Assembly (NCBI GenBank): GCA_903928045.1
Contig: CAIYPH010000607.1
Location: 1-7,001, forward strand
DNA from: an uncultured Rhodospirillales bacterium
GTDB taxonomy: Bacteria; Pseudomonadota; Alphaproteobacteria; Acetobacterales; Acetobacteraceae
Direction of reading: 5' to 3'
Length of the DNA: 7,001 nt
Each line of letters begins with the position of its first letter. The stretch's first letter is position 1. Shown piece after piece: positions 1-5,758 of this stretch. The position numbers and the translations under genes were made by a program. The notes under the pieces were generated by a model. It worked only from the letters and a program-made list of their open reading frames with translations. It ran no database searches and had not been told where the DNA came from.

Positions 1-897
1 CGCGTTCGGTGCGGGCAGCGCCGGAGCACCACCCGCCGGGCCGCCGGGATGCGCGACGATGGCCGGCCCCGGAGCCCCCGGCGCCCGGCCAGGTGCGGCC
101 TGGGCGGCGGGCGGGCTCAAAGCCGGCGCCCCGGGACTGCCGGCGATCGCCGGGCCTGGTGCTGCCGGGCGCGGACCACCGCGAGCACCCACCACGCCGG
201 GGCCGCTGAAATCGGCCGGCTTGCTGGTGGCGGCAATGGCGGGATGGCCGCTATTGGCCGTGGCCCGCAACCCCGGATTGGCCGCTGCCGCCTGGAAATG
301 CTCGGCCTGGACCGGCGTCGGCGCCACATGCTGCTCGTGCTCGAACGTCACCTGCTGCCGGCTCGGCCGCAGCGCAACCCCGCCCGTGCCGCCGTTGAAA
401 CTCGTATGATTGACTGTGGTGTGGTTCACCACCGTCTGGTTGTAGACGTTGGTGACGTGGGTCGAACCGAAGTTGTTGACCGATCGGTTATAGGCGAAGG
501 CCCCGTTGTTCCAGCGCCCGCCGTCATAGCCGTCGCCGCCATAGCCGTAGCCGTAGTTGATGCCGCCGTAGAAGCCGACATGCGGCCCCCAGTATGGCCG
601 GTTCCACACATAGAACCCGGCGTTCCAGCCCCAGTATCCCGGCGTCCACAGCAAGCCGATTGAGGGCGGCCGCACCCAGGTGCCGGGCACCCAGTAATAG
701 CCGTCATCGCCGTACAGCCAGTTGCCGGGCGTCCAGATATAGCCATCCCCCGGCATCGGCGGCTGGTCGTACTCCGGCAGCATCGGCGGCGCCAGCTCGA
801 CCGACAGGCCGACGCTGATCTGCGCGCGGGCTGCGAGCGGAAGCGCCAATGCGGTGCATCCGAGCAGGAGAGGCAGGAGGCGGTTGAGCACGCGCAT
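1..897 (-). CDS. WXXGXW (YXWGXW) repeat-containing exported protein, 3' end outside window
   Basis: The frame is open from an ATG at 897-895 to the left edge, giving 299 residues with no stop, so the C-terminus is missing. Residues 1-25 form a signal peptide (basic MRVLNR, leucine-rich core, ARA before Gln26), so the product is exported. Three WXXGXW units are visible: WTPGNW at 55-60, WVPGTW at 69-74 and WTPGYW at 84-89. A Trp/Tyr/Gly-rich stretch follows to about 130 (GINYGYGYGG). Then come Asn/His/Thr repeats (VVNHTTVNHTSFN near 156-168) and a low-complexity Pro/Ala/Gly tail from about 230. The repeats match the WXXGXW family of envelope proteins, whose biochemical role is not established. 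A ribosome-binding site AGAAGGA lies at 913-907, 9 nt before the ATG, which supports this start. The gene is divergent from glnD. An LLGC at residues 11-14 resembles a lipobox but sits early in the hydrophobic core, so cleavage after Ala25 is more likely. The family call is good; function is unknown. Confidence 0.85.
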   Translation of the reverse strand, partial: MRVLNRLLPLLLGCTALALPLAARAQISVGLSVELAPPMLPEYDQPPMPGDGYIWTPGNWLYGDDGYYWVPGTWVRPPSIGLLWTPGYWGWNAGFYVWNRPYWGPHVGFYGGINYGYGYGGDGYDGGRWNNGAFAYNRSVNNFGSTHVTNVYNQTVVNHTTVNHTSFNGGTGGVALRPSRQQVTFEHEQHVAPTPVQAEHFQAAAANPGLRATANSGHPAIAATSKPADFSGPGVVGARGGPRPAAPGPAIAGSPGAPALSPPAAQAAPGRAPGAPGPAIVAHPGGPAGGAPALPAPNA

Positions 898-906
898 GGC
901 GGGTAT

Positions 907-913
907 TCCTTCT
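907..913 (-). promoter_or_regulatory. Ribosome-binding site of the WXXGXW protein gene
   Basis: Read on the minus strand this is AGAAGGA, followed by 9 nt and the ATG at 897. It is one of the clearer Shine-Dalgarno sequences in the window and fixes the start of an open frame that has no other anchor inside the window. Confidence 0.7.
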
Positions 914-1007
914 GAAGACGAGCCCGCGCGACCGCGGGAACGCGATCGATCGTCGGGGCCGGTGGCGAAGGCAGGCGATGGCCCGGATTGGCGCTGGCCG
1001 TGCATGG

Positions 1008-1054
1008 GGGTGATGCCACACGGCGCCGGGTGATCGCGTCTGCCAGCATCACCC
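1008..1054. repeat. 9-bp perfect inverted repeat with internal GGTGAT copy
   Basis: GGGTGATGC at 1008-1016 is exactly complementary to GCATCACCC at 1046-1054, separated by 29 nt. The spacer contains a third GGGTGAT (1028-1034) and a palindromic CGGCGCCG (1021-1028). The half-sites and position upstream of glnD would suit a dimeric regulator or an RNA hairpin. No regulator can be named from sequence alone. Confidence 0.35.
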
Positions 1055-1190
1055 TAGGCCTCCCGGCCGCGGCGGCGTCAGGATCGGAAACTACGCATCG
1101 CCTTCTGTCCCCCTGGCCGGCGAGCCGCATGTGAAGATTGCATGGATTGCTGCTTGGCGCGCTGCCCGCCTAGCCCGTAACATCGCCGCG

Positions 1191-4028
1191 ATGCTGTCCC
1201 CGCAACCCCTCCCGTCTGACCCGCTCCAGGCCACCGCCCAGCTCCGCTCGGCGCTCATCAACCTCATCCAGGGGCCAACCTCCGGGGATGACGGCCCGAT
1301 CCCGCGCGAGGCTGCGCTCGGCGCCTTCCGCCGCCATCTCGGCCGTATCCAGTCGCTGGTGCGCGACGCCTTCGAGCAGGGCAATCTCTCCGGCCTCAAG
1401 GCCGCCCGGCTGCTCGCCAGCCTGATGGATGGCATGCTCGGCGAGCTCTACACCTATGCCTGCGACACCAGCACCGCCAATGGCGGGCGGGTGCGCCTCG
1501 CCATGGCCGCCACCGGCGGCTACGGCCGCGGCGTGCTGGCCCCCTTCAGCGACATCGACCTGCTGTTCATCACCCATGAGGCCCCAACCCCGCCCGACCT
1601 CTGGGCGATCGAATTCATCCTCTATTTCCTGTGGGATCTCGGCCTCAAGGTCGGCCACGCCACCCGCTCGGTGCCGGATTGCCTGCGCGAGGCCAATGGC
1701 GATGCCACCATCCGCACCTCGCTGCTCGATGCCCGCCCTTTGGCCGGCGAGACGCCGCTGTTCGAGGATTTCCGCACCCGCTTCCGCGCCGCCTGCACCG
1801 AAGCCGGCGCCGCCCGCTACATCGCCGCCAAAAAGGCCGAGCGCGACGTGCGCCACCGCCGCTTCGGCGACAGCGCCTTCGTCGTCGAGCCCAACATCAA
1901 GGAAGGCCGCGGCGGGCTGCGGGACCTGCAAACCCTCTACTGGATGTCGCGCTACGTCTTCAGCACCAGCACCATGCTGGAACTCGCCGACCCCGACGGC
2001 CCGGCCGGCGGCATCATCACCACCACCGAGGCGCGGCTCGCGCTCCGCTCGTGGGATTTCCTGTGGTCGCTGCGCTTCCACCTCCACTACGTCGCCGGCC
2101 GCGCCGAGGAGCGCCTGACCTTCGACCTCCAGCCCGTCGTCGGCGCCCGCATGGGCTACACCCGCCACGGCCGGCAGGACGGCGTCGAGCGCTTCATGCG
2201 CCACTACTTCCTCACCGCCCGCGAGGTCATCCGCCTCTCCCAGGTGCTGGAACCCGCCATCGAGCGCGCCGCCCTCGGCCCGCCGGCCCAGGCGGTGGAT
2301 GCCGACGCGGCCCTGGTCAAGGCCGGCTTCCTGCTCGCCGACGGCAAGCTGATGCCGGCGACCTCGCAAAGCTTCCATGACGAGCCGATCCGCATGCTGC
2401 GGCTCCTGCAAATCGCGCGCGATCGCGGCCTCAAGCTGCATCCGCTCGCCCTGCGCGCGCTGATCCGCAACGAGCGCTCCGCGGTCGCGCTGCGCGGCGA
2501 CAAGGAGGCCGCGGCGATCTTCCTCGATCTCCTGTGCGGCCGCGATTCCGAGCACAACCGGGCCGATGGCGCGGTGTGGATGAAGGTGCTCAACGAAACC
2601 GGCATAATCGGCCGCATGATCCCGGACTGGGCCCGCATCGTCGGCCAGATGCAGTTCGACACCTATCACATCTTCACCGTCGACGAGCACACCATCGAGG
2701 CCATCCGCGTGCTGAACGGGCTCGAACGCGGCGAACTCGCCGAGGTCGCCCCGGTCGCCTCCGGCCTGGTCGATCATCTGCAATCCCGCCGCGCCCTCTA
2801 CGTCGCGATGCTGATGCACGACATCTGCAAGGGCCGCGGCGGCGACCACTCCGAGCTCGGCGCCGAACTCGCGCTCGAAATCGGCCCCGCCCTCGGTCTC
2901 TCCGCCGAGGAGACCGAGATGGTCTCCTGGCTGGTGCTGCACCACCTCCTGCTCAGCACCACCGCCTTCAAGCGCGACATCGACGACCCCAAAACCATCC
3001 TCGACCTCTCCGAGGTCATCCAGTCCCCCGAACGCCTCCGCCTGCTGCTGGTCCTCACCGTCGCCGACATGCGAGCCGTCTCGCCCAAGGTGTGGAACGG
3101 CTGGAAGGCCACCCTGCTGCGCGAGCTCTACGCCCGCGTCGCCGAGGTGCTGGCCGGCGGCCTCTCCACCACCGAGCGCGACATGCGGGTCGCCCGCGCC
3201 CGCGAGGCCGCTTCCATGATGCTCGAAGGCTGGGCCAAGGAGGACACCGACCGCTTCCTCGCCCTCGGCTACCCCGGCTACTGGCTCTCCTTCGACCCCG
3301 AGACCCATGCCCGCCACGCCCATATGATCCGCGACGCCGAGGCCCGCTCGGCGCCGCTGACCGTGGTCACCCAGCCGCTGCCCGCCCGCGCGGTCACCGA
3401 GGTGACGGTCTACGCCGCCGACCACGCCGGCCTGTTCAGCCGCATCGCCGGCGCGCTCGCCGTCGCCGGCGCCTCCATCGTCGATGCCCGCATCCATACG
3501 CTGACCAACGGCATGGCGCTCGATACCTTCTGGGTGCAGGACGCCGCCGGCGGCGCCTTCGACGCGCCGCACCGCCTGGCCCGCCTCTACGTGCTGATCG
3601 AACAGGCCCTCTCCGGCCGCATCCGCCTCGCCGCCGAAATCAAGAAAGCCTCGAAAATGCTGCTCGGCCGCCGCATGCGGGCGATGAATGTGCCGCCGCG
3701 CGTGGTGGTCGATAACCACGCCTCCAACACCTACACCGTGCTCGAGGTCAACGGCCGCGACCGCCCGGGCCTGCTGCATGACGTCACCGCGGCCATCAGC
3801 GAACAGGGCCTGCAAATCGCCTCCGCCCACGTCACCACCTACGGCATGCGCGCGGTCGACGTCTTCTACGTCAAGGACGTCTTCGGCCTGAAGGTCGAAA
3901 ACGAGCGCAAACTCGCCCAATTGCGCGCGGCCCTGCTGAACGCGCTCGACAGCCCGGACGAAGCCGGGCCCGAGACCGCCGCCGTGCAGCCCCGCCCGCG
4001 CCGCCGCCGGGCCGCGGACGCGGCGTGA
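1191..4028 (+). CDS. glnD: Bifunctional [protein-PII] uridylyltransferase/uridylyl-removing enzyme GlnD
   Basis: GlnD is the cytoplasmic glutamine sensor. It uridylylates PII proteins (GlnB/GlnK) when glutamine is low and removes UMP when it is high, controlling glutamine synthetase adenylylation and Ntr signalling. The product is 945 residues, close to family size, and all four domains are present. The nucleotidyltransferase signature GGYGRGVLAPFSDID is at 109-123, with Ser120, Asp121 and Asp123 intact. The HD phosphohydrolase carries His543-Asp544 (MLMHDICKG), with further likely metal-site residues in GGDHSE (His553), LHH (His584-585) and TVADMRA (Asp626). Two C-terminal ACT domains, at about 735-810 (DHAGLF) and 848-905 (DRPGLL), bind glutamine. 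A Pro/Arg-rich tail ends the protein. The frame extends upstream to a GTG at 1131, but those 20 codons show atypical usage and no family resemblance, so the ATG at 1191 is preferred. No strong Shine-Dalgarno precedes either start. The next gene begins inside the stop codon (GTGA overlap). Both activities appear intact. Confidence 0.96.
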   Translation: MLSPQPLPSDPLQATAQLRSALINLIQGPTSGDDGPIPREAALGAFRRHLGRIQSLVRDAFEQGNLSGLKAARLLASLMDGMLGELYTYACDTSTANGGRVRLAMAATGGYGRGVLAPFSDIDLLFITHEAPTPPDLWAIEFILYFLWDLGLKVGHATRSVPDCLREANGDATIRTSLLDARPLAGETPLFEDFRTRFRAACTEAGAARYIAAKKAERDVRHRRFGDSAFVVEPNIKEGRGGLRDLQTLYWMSRYVFSTSTMLELADPDGPAGGIITTTEARLALRSWDFLWSLRFHLHYVAGRAEERLTFDLQPVVGARMGYTRHGRQDGVERFMRHYFLTAREVIRLSQVLEPAIERAALGPPAQAVDADAALVKAGFLLADGKLMPATSQSFHDEPIRMLRLLQIARDRGLKLHPLALRALIRNERSAVALRGDKEAAAIFLDLLCGRDSEHNRADGAVWMKVLNETGIIGRMIPDWARIVGQMQFDTYHIFTVDEHTIEAIRVLNGLERGELAEVAPVASGLVDHLQSRRALYVAMLMHDICKGRGGDHSELGAELALEIGPALGLSAEETEMVSWLVLHHLLLSTTAFKRDIDDPKTILDLSEVIQSPERLRLLLVLTVADMRAVSPKVWNGWKATLLRELYARVAEVLAGGLSTTERDMRVARAREAASMMLEGWAKEDTDRFLALGYPGYWLSFDPETHARHAHMIRDAEARSAPLTVVTQPLPARAVTEVTVYAADHAGLFSRIAGALAVAGASIVDARIHTLTNGMALDTFWVQDAAGGAFDAPHRLARLYVLIEQALSGRIRLAAEIKKASKMLLGRRMRAMNVPPRVVVDNHASNTYTVLEVNGRDRPGLLHDVTAAISEQGLQIASAHVTTYGMRAVDVFYVKDVFGLKVENERKLAQLRAALLNALDSPDEAGPETAAVQPRPRRRRAADAA

Positions 4029-4609
4029 GCCCGATGCTCCGGCTGCTGGTGCTGCTGCTGCTCGCCATGGCGCCGCACATCGCCGCCGCCCAACTGCCCG
4101 CCCCCGCCCCGCGCGCGCCCCTCACCACCGGCAAGCACCCCTGGCGCGTCACCCTGTTCCAGATCGACAAAACCGGCACCCTGATCGGAAACCCGCAGGA
4201 ATTCGCCTGCACCCAGTCCGGCTGCGAGCAATTCACCCATTTCGACGTCGACGGCAAACCAGTCGGCTTCCTCGTCGCCATCACCATCGTGCCAAAGGGC
4301 GCCTATTTCGGCCTCCAATCCTTCGGCGAGGAAGTCACCAAGGTGATCGAATTCGAAAAAGGCTTCGTCGGCCCGCTCTTCCTCCAGGTCAAATCCGACC
4401 AGCGCTTCAACGCCACCCTGCGCTACACCCTCACCGGACCAGCCGTCGCGGAGTCCCAGCGCCAAGGCGTGCAACTCATGCAAAACGACAGCAGCCTGGT
4501 GTTCCAGCGCCGCATGTCCGCCGATCTCATCCTCAAAGTCGCACTCGAACCGGCACCCGCCGGGGACGTGCCGGAGATCAAGCCGATTGATCCCGCGCCG
4601 TCTCAGTGA
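4025..4609 (+). CDS. Small exported protein of unknown function, overlapping the glnD stop
   Basis: I do not recognise this 194-residue protein. Its GTG start overlaps the glnD TGA (GTGA at 4025-4028), implying translational coupling. The ATG at 4034 would give 191 residues with the same signal peptide. Residues 1-22 are a clear Sec signal (MLRLLVLLLLAMAPHIAAA followed by Gln23), with a Pro/Ala-rich linker after it. The mature domain begins near Lys37 (GKHPWRVTLFQID), has alternating hydrophobic segments suggesting beta strands, and carries its only two cysteines at 62 and 67 (CTQSGC), which could form a disulfide in the periplasm. From about 155 the chain is charged and ends in a Pro-rich tail. 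There is no lipobox and no membrane anchor beyond the signal. Codon use matches glnD, so there is no sign of recent transfer. Exported location is well supported; function is open. Confidence 0.82.
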   Translation: MSPMLRLLVLLLLAMAPHIAAAQLPAPAPRAPLTTGKHPWRVTLFQIDKTGTLIGNPQEFACTQSGCEQFTHFDVDGKPVGFLVAITIVPKGAYFGLQSFGEEVTKVIEFEKGFVGPLFLQVKSDQRFNATLRYTLTGPAVAESQRQGVQLMQNDSSLVFQRRMSADLILKVALEPAPAGDVPEIKPIDPAPSQ

Positions 4610-4618
4610 CGTTAAGGT

Positions 4619-4652
4619 GTTCTTTTTGTTCACAGAAAAAACATCCTTCCCT
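4619..4652. repeat. Degenerate copy (C) of the intergenic hairpin repeat
   Basis: This AT-rich segment sits 9 bp after the stop of the small exported protein and 17 bp before the nucleoside hydrolase start. Its first 16 bases, GTTCTTTTTGTTCACA (4619-4634), are identical to 5728-5743, and the similarity continues through the CTTCCCT at its end. Its 3' arm is eroded (GAAAAAACATC), so the hairpin with GGTGTTCTTTTT pairs with one wobble and one mismatch. The AAAGTTTTTT arm found in the other two copies is absent. No U-tract follows, so it is not a textbook terminator, though it may weaken read-through into the next gene. Confidence 0.55.
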
Positions 4653-4658
4653 TCCCCT

Positions 4659-4662
4659 GGAG
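4659..4662 (+). promoter_or_regulatory. Ribosome-binding site GGAG of the nucleoside hydrolase
   Basis: GGAG is followed by 7 nt and the GTG at 4670. This decides for the GTG start, since there is no in-frame ATG near the conserved DTDPGHDD motif that would preserve the fold. Confidence 0.6.
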
Positions 4663-4669
4663 CAGACGC

Positions 4670-5608
4670 GTGCCCGAAAAGCTCATCATCGACACCGACC
4701 CCGGCCACGACGACGCCTTCGCCATTCTCCTCGCCTTGGCATCACCGGAGTTCGACGTGCTCGGCCTCACCACGGTCGCCGGGAACGTGCCCCTTGCGGT
4801 GACCACCGCCAATGCGCGCCGCGTGGTGGAGCTGGCCGGCCGCCCGGAAGTCGCGGTCTTCGCCGGCGCCGAGCGTCCACTGCTGCGCGCGCCGATGCAT
4901 GCGGCGGACATTCACGGCGACAGCGGCATTGACGGCTATGACTGGCCGCCGCCGGCCCGCCTGCATGAAGCGGAGCACGCCCTCGATTTCATGCTCCGCA
5001 CGCTGGAGGCCGCGGAGCCCGCCTCCATCACCTTCCTCGTCCTCGGCCCCGAGACCAACATCGCCGTGCTGCTGCGCCGCGCGCCCCATCTCGCCGATCG
5101 CATCCGCCGCATCGTGGTGATGGGCGGCGGCTTCTTCGAGGGCGGCAACTACGCGCCGGCGGCGGAGTTCAACATCCTGGTCGATCCGGAGGCGGCCGCC
5201 ATCGTCTTCGGCGCCGGCATCGAACTCACCGCCATGCCAATCGACTGCACCAACCGCACCCTGACGCCGGCAAGCTGGATCGCCGATTTCCGCGCCCTCG
5301 GCACCCCGATCGGCGCCGCCTGCGCGGGGATGATGGAATTCTTCCAGGCCAACGGAAACCGAAAATACGGCACCGCCACCCGCCCTTTGCACGACGCCCT
5401 GGCGATGGCCTGGCTGCTCTGGCCCGAGCTGTTCGCCGGTCGGCAGTGCAACGTCGAGATTGAAACCAATTCGGAGCTGACCCGTGGCGCCACCGTGGTG
5501 GACTGGTGGCACCGCACCGATCGCCCGCGCAACTGCCTGTGGATCCGGGATTGTTCCGAGCCGGTGGAGCTGTATCGGCGCATGTTTGCGCGTATTGCCG
5601 GGAAGTGA
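4670..5608 (+). CDS. Inosine-uridine-preferring nucleoside hydrolase family protein
   Basis: This enzyme hydrolyses the N-glycosidic bond of ribonucleosides to free base and ribose for nucleobase salvage. It is 312 residues, full length for the family, with no signal peptide, so cytoplasmic. All hallmark residues are present and fall at the numbering of the Crithidia fasciculata enzyme. The calcium-binding motif DTDPGHDD supplies Asp10, Asp14 and Asp15. His82 lies in an HGDSG motif. Asn160, Glu166 and Asn168 in GGNYAPAAEFN bind the ribose. His241-Asp242 lie in LHDALAMAW and TRG is at 271-273. Having both His82 and His241 points to the group I type (IunH/RihA/RihB-like), but base preference cannot be assigned, so no gene symbol is given. 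The start is GTG, with GGAG at 4659-4662 spaced 7 nt upstream. Sixty bp separate it from the preceding gene, and it converges on holA. Hairpin repeats lie on both sides of it. Confidence 0.94.
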   Translation: MPEKLIIDTDPGHDDAFAILLALASPEFDVLGLTTVAGNVPLAVTTANARRVVELAGRPEVAVFAGAERPLLRAPMHAADIHGDSGIDGYDWPPPARLHEAEHALDFMLRTLEAAEPASITFLVLGPETNIAVLLRRAPHLADRIRRIVVMGGGFFEGGNYAPAAEFNILVDPEAAAIVFGAGIELTAMPIDCTNRTLTPASWIADFRALGTPIGAACAGMMEFFQANGNRKYGTATRPLHDALAMAWLLWPELFAGRQCNVEIETNSELTRGATVVDWWHRTDRPRNCLWIRDCSEPVELYRRMFARIAGK

Positions 5609-5650
5609 AGAAAGCACTCCTTTTTTGAAAAAAAGGAGCAAAAAACTTTT
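5609..5650. repeat. Hairpin repeat copy A, directly after the nucleoside hydrolase stop
   Basis: CTCCTTTTTT (5617-5626) pairs with AAAAAAGGAG (5629-5638); allowing a 4-nt loop leaves a 9-bp stem. It is followed by CAAAAAACTTTT. The segment aligns with the reverse complement of copy B (5716-5757): both read GAAG, a short linker, a T-run hairpin, then AAAAAACTTT. It begins at the base after the stop codon. It may end transcription of the plus-strand gene, but the hairpin is followed by A residues rather than the U-run of a canonical intrinsic terminator. Confidence 0.55.
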
Positions 5651-5672
5651 ATCCGATTGCCGCGTACCGCTA

Positions 5673-5710
5673 CCAACCATGCCGAGAGAGTGCGCCAAAG
5701 GCATGGATGG
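5673..5710. repeat. Inner inverted repeat of the convergent intergenic block
   Basis: CCAACCATGCC (5673-5683) and GGCATGGATGG (5700-5710) are complementary at 10 of 11 positions; the innermost 7 bp (CCATGCC/GGCATGG) are perfect around a 16-nt loop. On the plus strand a 7-T run (5720-5726) follows 9 nt after the stem, further than an intrinsic terminator normally allows. Confidence 0.45.
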
Positions 5711-5715
5711 AACAG

Positions 5716-5757
5716 AAAGTTTTTTTGGTTCTTTTTGTTCACAAAAAGAACCGCTTC
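5716..5757. repeat. Hairpin repeat copy B, directly after the holA stop (inverted relative to A)
   Basis: This copy contains a perfect 11-bp stem, GGTTCTTTTTG (5727-5737) with CAAAAAGAACC (5742-5752), around the loop TTCA. It is preceded by AAAGTTTTTTT (5716-5726), whose first ten bases are the exact complement of AAAAAACTTT in copy A (5640-5649). The element ends 1 bp from the holA stop codon (TAG, 5761-5759). Read from holA, the stem is followed by A7, not U7, so any terminator activity would be non-canonical. Confidence 0.6.
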
Positions 5758-5758
5758 C

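Larger units (their letters stand above)
898..1190. promoter_or_regulatory. Divergent intergenic region between WXXGXW gene and glnD
   Basis: Both flanking genes are transcribed away from this stretch of about 290 bp, so their promoters should lie here. I see no convincing sigma70 -35/-10 pair on either strand. Visible structure includes a perfect hairpin at 923-938 (CCCGCG, 4-nt loop, CGCGGG), a self-complementary CGATCGATCG at 943-952, and a longer inverted repeat at 1008-1054 listed separately. The last 60 bp (1131-1190) are open in the glnD frame, but their codons (ATT, GCA, GCT, CTA, CGT) are unlike the GCC/CGC/CTC-rich use inside glnD. I therefore treat them as untranslated leader. No small gene or RNA gene could be supported. 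Confidence 0.5.
5609..5758. other. Compound nested inverted-repeat block between convergent genes
   Basis: The whole 150-bp gap between the nucleoside hydrolase and holA stops is one symmetrical arrangement. Hairpin A and hairpin B lie at the two outer flanks, a 10-bp outer stem joins 5640-5649 with 5716-5725, and an inner stem joins 5673-5683 with 5700-5710. There is no open frame of its own with coding character. It is far richer in A/T tracts than the surrounding genes. It could act as a bidirectional transcription barrier, or be a non-autonomous mobile repeat resembling a MITE or REP-type element; sequence alone does not decide. No target-site duplication is evident. Confidence 0.5.

Noticed and set aside
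49..663. Plus-strand open frames opposite the WXXGXW gene
   Set aside because: The minus-strand frame has a signal peptide, a ribosome-binding site and recognisable repeats. The plus-strand frames have no family features and mirror its low-complexity tail.
855..866. Possible lipobox LLGC in the WXXGXW protein signal peptide
   Set aside because: The cysteine at residue 14 comes after only about seven hydrophobic residues, and a better cleavage site (ARA before Gln26) follows, so I favour an ordinary Sec signal.
2534..3715. 393-codon Arg/Pro-rich plus-strand frame inside glnD
   Set aside because: Out-of-frame shadow of glnD. The composition is extreme and the intact HD and ACT motifs are in the other frame, so it is not a frameshifted second gene.
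1170..3920. 916-codon open frame on the minus strand opposite glnD
   Set aside because: It lies wholly within the firmly identified glnD. Its product is a Gly/Ala/Glu/Asp/His-rich low-complexity string with no domain, as expected when a gene with strong G/C third-position bias is read antisense.
3866..4708. 280-codon minus-strand frame across the end of glnD and the exported protein gene
   Set aside because: It spans two supported plus-strand genes and the intergenic repeat, and shows no motif or plausible start signal.
5149..5742. 197-codon minus-strand frame beginning in the repeat block
   Set aside because: Its start lies in hairpin B and its body is antisense to the nucleoside hydrolase, whose catalytic residues are all intact on the plus strand.
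5609..5758. Two canonical rho-independent terminators
   Set aside because: The stems are good, but in both reading directions they are followed by A-runs or mixed sequence rather than a U-tract, so I list them as hairpin repeats with possible terminator activity.
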